Made by a program: the position numbers and the translations under genes | From: Avena insularis | Taxonomy: Eukaryota; Streptophyta; Magnoliopsida; Poales; Poaceae | Direction of reading: 5' to 3' | Length of the DNA stretch: 64,000 bases | Assembly (NCBI GenBank): GCA_023614405.1 | Contig: CM042688.1 | Span: 442,856,028 to 442,920,027, forward strand | Shown: piece after piece, positions 57,605-64,000 of the stretch | How positions within the stretch are numbered: position 1 is the stretch's first letter | How the letters are laid out: every line of letters begins with the position of its first letter | Notes under the pieces: generated by a model | The model's input: the letters and a program-made list of their open reading frames with translations, nothing else | The model's database searches: none | Told to the model about the DNA's origin: nothing

Positions 57605-57901
57605 TCACAAAGGATATATCAATATCATCACGAGCAACATGATCCCGAAAAAATGATTGTGAATCTCAATATGTTTTGTCCTTGTATGCTGCACCAGATT
57701 GTACGCAATTTTGATTGCACTTTCATTATCACATAAAAGAGGCACTTTGTCACAATTGACACCGTATTCCTTTAAAGTTTGCCTCATCCATAACAACTGA
57801 GTACATGCACTTGTTGTAGCCACATATTCAACTTCGGGAGTGGAGAGAGATATACAATTATGTTTCTTTGAAGACCAACATACTAAAGACCTTCCCAAGA
57901 A
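57605..57901 (-). pseudogene. M pol: Copia RNase H
   Basis: 97 codons with W-S-S-K-K, I-S-L-S-T-P-E-V-E-Y-V-A (family S-T-A-E-A-E-Y, altered), C-D-N-E-S-A-I-K-I-A and R-T-K-H-I-E-I. A TAG at 57902-57904 separates it from the RT frame, with which it is otherwise in frame. It degrades the RNA strand during cDNA synthesis in active copies. Confidence 0.85.
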
Positions 57902-58734
57902 CTAACAAGCTCCAGAAGTTGATTTCCTATCATCCTTGTCACCAGCCCAATATGAATCCGTATAACAACATAGAGAGAAATTTGAGCCCTTGGGATACCA
58001 TAAACCAAAATTAGGGGAATGAACCAAATATCGGAAGATTCTCTTGACCGCCACTAAGTGGCTTTCTTTAGGAGTTGCTTGATACCTTGCACACACACCT
58101 ACACTCAACACAATATCGGGTCTAGATGCGTAGAGGTAAAGGAGAGAGCCGATCATGGACCGGTATACCTTTTGGTCTACATCTTTACCATTGGGATTGA
58201 GTTGAAGATGGCATTTAGTTTGCATCAGTGTGGCGACACCATTGAGATCCGTCATCTTGACCCTCTTGAGAATGTCTTGGATGTATTTTGATTGATTAAT
58301 GAAGGTTCCTTCTCTAAGTTGCTTGATCTCAAATTCAAGAAAGAACCATAATTCCCCCATCATGGACATCTTGAACCTGTCAGTCATAAGATTTGAAAAT
58401 TCATCATTAAAAGATTTATTAGTAGAGCCAAATATAATGTCATCTACATATAATTGGCATACGAAGAGCTCCCCCTTAACCTTAGTAAAAATGGTGGGAT
58501 CGATCTGCCCAACCTCGAAGCCACGGTCTAACAAAAGCTCTTTAAGATGCTCATACCATGCACGTGGGGCTTGTTTAAGGCCATAGAGCGCCTTATCGAT
58601 TTTGTAGACAGGGTTTGGGAAGTTGGGGTCCTCGAATCCCGGGGGTTGCTTCACATATACCAACTCATGTAGAGGACCATTAAGAAACGCACTCTTAACA
58701 TCCATTTGTTGTAATTTAAAGTTGTGATGAGATG
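57902..58734 (-). pseudogene. M pol: Copia reverse transcriptase, main part
   Basis: A 267-codon open frame has [30 protein letters not shown] and the catalytic Y-V-D-D box ([10 protein letters not shown]). C-terminal conserved blocks follow ([23 protein letters not shown]). The domain is cut near its N-terminus by S2; the preceding codons are at 60110 onward. Motifs are intact despite flanking stops. Confidence 0.9.
58730..58734. repeat. Target-site duplication of S2, left copy
   Basis: AGATG, identical to 60110-60114. Confidence 0.95.
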
Positions 58735-60109
58735 TGATACGTCAAAAACGTATCTACTTTCCCGAACACTTTTGCTATTGTTTCTTCTCTAAACTTGTGT
58801 GATTTGTATGCAACTAACGCGGACTGACGCTGTTTTTAGCATAATTGCCTTGGTGTCTACTTTTTGTGCAGAAAATCAACTATCAGGAAAAATCCCGGAA
58901 AATATGCAGAAAATCCTATTTCACCAGAAGACTTCAGGAGCCATAATACGAGATGGAGGGGGGATAGGGCCCAGGCACACCACCTGGCCCCACGGGCTGG
59001 GCCTAGCCGCCCCATACTACCCCTCAGTCTCCCTCTTCGCCTATAAGAAGCCTTCTGACCTAACAACTCTGGGGGATTCAACGTTTTTCTAGAAGGAGTT
59101 CCACTCCGCCGCCACCAGCAGATTCCACAAAACAGCACCAGAAACTCTGTTCTGGCACCCGCTTCCGGGACGGGGAATTGGAGGAGATCATCGCCATCAT
59201 CATCACCATCGCTTCTCCATCGACCATCCATGTTTCCCCCATCTATGAGTGAGTAATCCCCCACTATAGGCTATGGGGATGGTAGGGATTGGATGAGATC
59301 GTTCATGTAATGGCATCAGATTGTTAGGGCATGGTGCCTAGTATCTTTTATTAGTCCTTTATGACTTTGTTGTGACTTGTTATGCTTAATGCTTGACACT
59401 AGGGCCCGAGTGCCATGATTTCAGATCTGAACATGTTATTGATTCATTATGATAGTATTGTTTATGGTCTTACCTTCAAGTTGTATACACACGTTGTTGT
59501 CCGGAACCAATGGCCCTGAAGTGACAGAAATCAGGATAACCAGAGGGAATGGCTTTGATGTGAGGATCACATGTGTTCACGGAGTGTTAATGCTTTGCTC
59601 TGGTGCTCTATTAAAAGGAGCACCTTAATTGCTAGTAGTTCCCTTGAGGCCCCGCTGCAAACGGGCTGGCAGGACAAAAGATGTTGTGCAAGTTCTCATT
59701 GCGAGCACGTATGACTATATATGGAAGACATGCCTAGGATTATCTAGTACTTGGATACTTTATCTTATTTATCTAAAATTGCCCTATGTTCTGATTGCTA
59801 TGTGAATTGTCTTGTCCATGCAACGCCCGTCCATCCATCCCTATGCCTACCGCACTCGAATCCTACTGTTTACTGCTATTGTTACTGCTGTCTTTACTTT
59901 ACTACTGCTGCTACTTTACTATTCCTACTACAAAACTGTTGCTACTGATAAACTGTTGTGAGCAAGATTGTTTCTGGGTGCAACTAAATTGACAACTCAG
60001 TTGTTAAGGCTTATAAATATTCTTTGGCTCCCCTTGTGTCGAATCAATAAATTGGGTTTCACTTCCCTCGAAAATACTGTGATACACCCCCTATACTTGT
60101 GGGTCATCA
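58735..60109 (+). mobile_element. S2: solo LTR, Sabrina-like, same family as A
   Basis: 1375 bp from TGATACGTCA to GTGGGTCATCA with a perfect target duplication AGATG. It aligns end to end with the interrupted LTR of A. No internal sequence remains, so it arose by recombination between two LTRs. TATA box CTATAAG at 59041-59047. Confidence 0.95.
59041..59047 (+). promoter_or_regulatory. TATA box of S2
   Basis: CTATAAG, as at 5015 in A. Confidence 0.5.
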
Positions 60110-61228
60110 AGATGCATAAGAAAGAAGGATACGGATAGACTCAAGGTGAGCCACGAGAGCATAAGTTTCACCAAAGTTGAGGCCTTCCACTTGAGAGAAA
60201 CCTTGTGCTACCAATATTTCCTTGTTTCTTACAACAATTCCATTCTCATCTTGCTTGTTCTTGAAGATCTACTTGGTGCTGATAACATAGCGGCAATCCT
60301 TTGGCTTCTCTACTAATTTCTAGACCTTGTTGCGCTCGAAATTATTGAGTTCTTCATGCATAGCAACCACCTAATCTAGATCTTCAAGTGCTTCAAAAAC
60401 CTTCTTGGGTTCCACCATAGATATATGAGCTTGATGATCACTGAAGCTTGCAAGCTCTCTTCTTTTGGATACCCTTCTTCTTAGATCGCCAACAACTTTA
60501 TCTACAGTATGACCTCTTAATTCGAGGTTTCTTTTAGCACTTGCTTTGCGATGGATTTCAATAATCTTGTTATTTCTTGGAGGAATTTCTTCATCATTTG
60601 AGTCTTCGTCTAGACCACTAGCTTGATCTTGATCAACAACTTGTTCAACGAGTATAGGAGATGAAGAACCTTGCCCTTGATTTTGATCAGCAGCCATAAC
60701 AAGAGGCTGCTGCTATTCTGAAGCTTCAGGGCTAGATAATCCAGCCGAGGGAGGGGCTAGATAATATGGCCTGGGAGTTCTTGCTACTTCTTGATCATCT
60801 TGGATGGTTCTGGTATGAGTTGGAGTAGGGCCGGATAATCCGGTGTCAACCGGAAAATCTGGCCTAGGAGTTTCTTCTTCTTCCTAGTCATTCTATTCGT
60901 TCCTGGTATTTGATGTAGTCGGACCGGATAATCCGGCCTCACCCGAAATATCCGGCCTAGATCTTCCATATGCTTTAGGAGATGGATGATCTTCAGCAGG
61001 ATGAGGTGTTGGTGTAGTGGTTTCTCCAGCATGTGGAGCTTGATGAGCTTGCGTAGATGAGGGCTCTACTTGAGTAGAGCATTGTCCTTCGCGATCCGCC
61101 ATAAGTGGTTCCTCACTGGGGCTTAAGAATCCCACACCCATTCTTCTTATGGCATGGGGTATCTCAACATCTGCATCACAAGCATCAACTTGCCCGACAT
61201 GGGAGCCATTATTTTTCTCGAACACCAC
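60110..61228 (-). pseudogene. M pol: integrase-RT linker and RT N-terminus
   Basis: From right to left: a Pro/Ser/Thr-rich linker (60893-61228), a segment with repeated GGATAATCC motifs (60729-60958), an acidic Gln-rich linker (60371-60697) ending in the conserved E-P-K-K-V-F-E-A-L, then the first RT blocks, recognisable but frameshifted and with stops (60115-60370). Long linkers between integrase and RT are usual in Copia. The target duplication of S2 (60110-60114) is at its left end. Confidence 0.7.
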
Positions 61229-61327
61229 ACTACAAGATTCTACAATAGTTCCGAAGAGCTTATTGTAGACTATATAAGTGTGGGATTCGGCACCAGAACA
61301 AACAAAAATACCTTCTAAATCCTTAGA

Positions 61328-61582
61328 CTAAAATTTAGACAAATGAACTCCTTTAATGAGAAAGAAACACTTACAACCGAACACCCGGAAATATGATATG
61401 TTGGGCTTTTTATCGGTAAGTATCTCATATGGTGTTTTGTCCAAGATCTTGTGAAGATAAAGCCGGTTTGATGAGTGATAAGAAGTGGCGATAGCTTCAG
61501 CCCAAAAATTGTATGGTGACTTGAGTTCAGCCAACATAGACCTTGCCATGTCCATTAAAGTCCAGTTGTTTCTCTCGGCTAC
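61328..61582 (-). pseudogene. M pol: integrase C-terminal part, truncated by F2
   Basis: A 75-codon frame with M-A-R-S-M-L-A-E, F-W-A-E-A-I-A-T-S, L-D-K-T-P-Y-E-I-L and F-G-C-K-C-F is the end of the Copia integrase core (GAG-pre-integrase and catalytic Asp residues lie upstream, beyond F2). A stop follows at 61328 and the frame then degrades into the linker. Confidence 0.85.
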
Positions 61583-62998
61583 TCATACGTTGCAAACGTA
61601 TCTATAATTTTTGATGTTCCATGCTTGTTTTATATCTACTTTCTTATGTTTTGTCCACACTTTGGAGTATTTTTACACATTTTCTGGGACTAACCTATTA
61701 ACAAGATGCCACAGTGCCAGTTGCCTGTTTTCTGCTGTTTTTGGTTCCAGAAAAGCCAGAAAATGAATATTCTCGGAATTGGACGGGACAAAAGCCAAAG
61801 TCAATATTTTACCGGAAGACTCATGGAGCCAGAAGACGAGACAGAGAGGGACCAGGGCCGGCCACACCACCTGGTGGCGCAGGCTAGTCCAGGCTGCGCC
61901 AGGGGGTGGTGTGGGCCCCCTGCTACTCCACCGACCTTGGCCCTTCGCCTGTATAATCCTCCCGAGACAAAAACCCTAAGTAGGAAATCAGATTTCCACG
62001 AAAAGTTCCGCAGCACCGTCGCCACCGAAAAGGAGATTCGGGGGACAGAAGTCTCTATTCCGGCACCCTGCCGGGACAGGGAAGTGCCCCCGGAGCCATC
62101 TCCATCGATCTCCACCACCATCTCCATCACCGTTGCTGACTTCCATGGTGAGGAGGGAGTAGTTCTCTCTCAAGGCTAAGGGTTCTACCGGTAGCTATGT
62201 GTTCATGTCTCTCTCTATGCATGATCATATTGTGATCATGAGCTTTGTAATCAAGTAGATCTACTTTGCTACTCAAGTACTTTAACAGATCTCTGCTCTC
62301 CCCATGTGTGTGAAAGTGACAGCGTGTACACCATGGTGGCACTTAGGCTAGAGATTACGAATACTTGTTATGAGTTATATTTGGAGTTGGATGTTTCTAT
62401 GAAATTGTGTTGTTTGTTGGAACCATCTAGAGCTCAAGGTGACAGTGTGGGGTTATCTAGATGGGGAAAGCGGACTTTGAGGTGTGCTGTTATAGCCCTA
62501 CCATGGATTAGAGTGTCCAACCGGAGAGTAGTTCAGAGTAGTATCATAAAGAGATGATATTTATATGAGAGTGTTCACTAGTGAAAGTATGATCCCTAGG
62601 CCTGGTTTCTAAGCATTGAAATACCATTGGCAACTAGATCTGTTACATATTTGCTTGCTTCCATCTTTATTTTAGATTGCCTTTAGTCTCTTCCTACCCG
62701 TCAAGCTATTTTCTGGCACTATTACCACTTATATTTATCCATACCACTTGTATTTCACTATCTCTTCGCCGAACTAGTGCACCTATACATCTGACAAGTG
62801 TATTGGGTGTGTTGGGGACACAAGAGACTTCTTGTATCTTGATTGCAGGGTTGCTTGAGAGGGATACCTTTGACCACTTCCTCCCTGAGTTTGATAAACC
62901 TTGGGTGATCCACTTAAGGGAAACTTGCTACTGTTCTACAAACCTTTGCACTTGGAGGCTCAACAACTATCTACAAGAATAGAAGTGCGTAGACATCA
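61583..62998 (+). repeat. 5' LTR of F2
   Basis: About 1416 bp, close to the F 3' LTR over its first part (through about 61860) and diverging after that. It ends TAGACATCA, 11 bases before the primer site. No coding frame is supported inside. Confidence 0.85.
61951..61959 (+). promoter_or_regulatory. TATA-like box of the F2 LTR
   Basis: GTATAATCC following CCTTCGCCT, matching the TTCGCCTATAAG context of F, A and S2 with a changed base. Confidence 0.45.
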
Positions 62999-63009
62999 AG
63001 CTATTTTTC

Positions 63010-63027
63010 TAGCGCCGTTGTCGGGGA
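63010..63027 (+). other. Primer-binding site of F2 (tRNA-Asp type)
   Basis: TAGCGCCGTTGTCGGGGA differs from the tRNA-Asp complement at two positions. Confidence 0.85.
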
Positions 63028-63172
63028 GGTAAGGTAAAAGGTACTCACATCTTCTGGCTACTAAGCTATCTTCTAGTACTGTTGCTACTGTGTGAGTGCT
63101 CGAAGTTATTTCCTTTAGATTCTGCAATTATATCTTTTTGTTTCTTGTTTTTATTTTCACTAATTAGGCTTA

Positions 63173-64000
63173 ATGGAAAACAACAACAAAATTAGTGAGC
63201 TTTTTAGTATTTTTCCTAAGGTAGAACATGAATGGTCTGATAAGAAAATTAAAAAACCCATGGAACTTTCTTTGCATGCTAATAGCAATGTTATTAGTAT
63301 GAATCTTTTGAACACCTTTGTTACTATTGCTATGGAAACGTCTAAGCTTGGAGAAGTTAGTTTTTATGGAAATGATCTTTTTAGTTCCCCAGGTTTAAAG
63401 AAGAAAGTTTGCTCTAATGATACTTTATCTCATACATGTGTTAATTCTAATGATACTTGTGATATTTTAAATCCACGTACTGAAAGCATCCTTTTTAAAA
63501 TACCTATAAAAATTGTTGAACGTGTTATGAATAACGGTTATTTTGGAGATGGAACTATCCATCCTGGTGATCATTTACTCTTTATACACGAATTATGCGA
63601 GTTGTTCAAGTGTGCAGGTATTTCAATGAACCAAGTTAAGAGGAAGCTATTCCCTTTATCACTTAAGGGCAAAGCAAGGGAGTGGTATGAGCTACTAGAT
63701 GATCCTCATCATTTGGAGTGGAAGGAACTTGAATCTCTCTTTTTCTCTAAATTTTATCCTCCTCATGAAATTCATAAAGATAGGAATTACATTTATAATT
63801 TTCATCCGCATGATGGAGAAAGTATTGCCCAAGCATGGGGGAGATTGAAGTCACTAATGCTCAAATGTCCCATTCATGAGCTCCCTAGTAATATTGTTAT
63901 TAATAATTTTTATGCAAGGCTTTCAAGATATTACAAGGACTATTTAGATACCTGTTTAGAGGGATCCTTCACAAGTAAGGAGGTCAAATCTAAGTGGGAT
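63173..64000 (+). CDS. F2 gag, partial at window edge (at least 276 codons)
   Basis: ATG 63173-63175 opens a frame without a stop to the last base. The N-terminal 100 residues are Asn/Lys-rich and variable. Then comes the Athila-type capsid region: I-V-E-R-V-M-N-N-G-Y-F-G-D-G-T-I-H-P-G-D-H, L-F-I-H-E-L-C-E-L-F-K-C-A-G-I, S-L-K-G-K-A-R-E-W-Y-E-L-L, F-Y-P-P-H-E-I-H-K-D-R-N and P-I-H-E-L-P-S-N-I-V-I-N-N-F-Y-A-R-L. The same motifs occur in W1 and W2 gag. The start lies 146 bp after the primer site, which is reasonable for a leader. This is the only large uninterrupted gag in the window; what follows (protease, pol) is not visible. Confidence 0.9.
   Translation, partial: MENNNKISELFSIFPKVEHEWSDKKIKKPMELSLHANSNVISMNLLNTFVTIAMETSKLGEVSFYGNDLFSSPGLKKKVCSNDTLSHTCVNSNDTCDILNPRTESILFKIPIKIVERVMNNGYFGDGTIHPGDHLLFIHELCELFKCAGISMNQVKRKLFPLSLKGKAREWYELLDDPHHLEWKELESLFFSKFYPPHEIHKDRNYIYNFHPHDGESIAQAWGRLKSLMLKCPIHELPSNIVINNFYARLSRYYKDYLDTCLEGSFTSKEVKSKWD

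Larger units (their letters stand above)
34196..61582 (-). mobile_element. Element M: SIRE/Maximus-like Copia element, heavily interrupted
   Basis: Own sequence is 34196-35451, 38835-39382, 55739-58734 and 60110-61582 (target-site duplications counted with M). Minus-strand order from the right: integrase end, long linker, RT, RNase H, a 3' region, an extra ORF after pol, polypurine tract, partial 3' LTR. A Copia pol followed by an additional ORF is the hallmark of the SIRE/Maximus lineage. Frameshifts and stops are frequent throughout, so it is old. It is the host of S1, L (with W2), S2, F2 and, on the left, F. Both ends are outside the window or hidden by insertions. Confidence 0.8.
61583..64000 (+). 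mobile_element. Element F2: Fatima-like Athila element, 5' part, open at window edge
   Basis: 5' LTR 61583-62998, tRNA-Asp primer site (63010-63027), gag open from 63173 to the edge. It inserted into the integrase part of M; left flank GCTAC (61578-61582), right flank off window. The LTR begins TCATACG where TGATACG is expected. Confidence 0.9.

Noticed and set aside
1..64000. Host gene captured between elements
   Set aside because: Every stretch is assigned to an LTR element or its remnants; no exon-like conserved protein outside retroelement families was recognised.

Overview
The window is a block of nested plant LTR retrotransposons. I found no host protein gene, rRNA, tRNA gene or CRISPR array. 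The organism is very probably a large-genome pooid grass (wheat/barley/rye tribe, or oat/ryegrass relatives). The reasons are Athila-lineage Gypsy LTRs that begin TGATACGT and resemble the cereal families Sabrina, WHAM and Fatima, an Angela-like Copia LTR, a SIRE/Maximus-type Copia body and a Tekay chromovirus. Family names are by resemblance only; the genus cannot be fixed from the sequence alone.

Layout, left to right. (1) Element A, Sabrina-like Athila, + strand: open at the left edge, with protease, an Athila env-position ORF, a long 3' region and a 3' LTR that starts at 4691 and resumes at 19098-19487. (2) Element T, a Tekay chromovirus, - strand, 5681-19092, sits inside that LTR with a perfect 5-bp target duplication (CTATA). 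(3) Element W1, WHAM-like non-autonomous Athila, - strand, 19488-26874; A interrupts its 3' LTR. (4) Fragment X, 26875-28468, an LTR-like Gypsy piece into which W1 inserted. (5) Element F, Fatima-like, + strand, 28469-34195, whose 5' LTR is cut by X. (6) Element M, SIRE/Maximus-like Copia, - strand, occupies all remaining sequence from 34196 to 61582. M was hit by S1 (solo LTR, 35452-38834), by L (Copia without coding capacity, 39383-55738, TSD GATAG), which in turn holds W2 (complete WHAM-like element, 43882-52019, TSD CACAC), by S2 (solo Sabrina-like LTR, 58735-60109, TSD AGATG) and by F2 (Fatima-like, 61583 to the right edge). The left side therefore reads T in A in W1 in X in F in M, six levels deep; the outer left flanks lie outside the window.

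Functionally, T and M carry complete but broken sets of Gypsy or Copia polyprotein domains. The Athila-type elements A, W1, W2 and F lack reverse transcriptase and integrase, so they would have to be mobilised in trans. W1 and W2 instead share a conserved ORF of about 167 codons behind an internal TATA box. All four share a strongly conserved 3' non-coding block although their LTRs belong to three families. F2 shows an open gag of at least 276 codons up to the edge and may be the most intact Athila element here.
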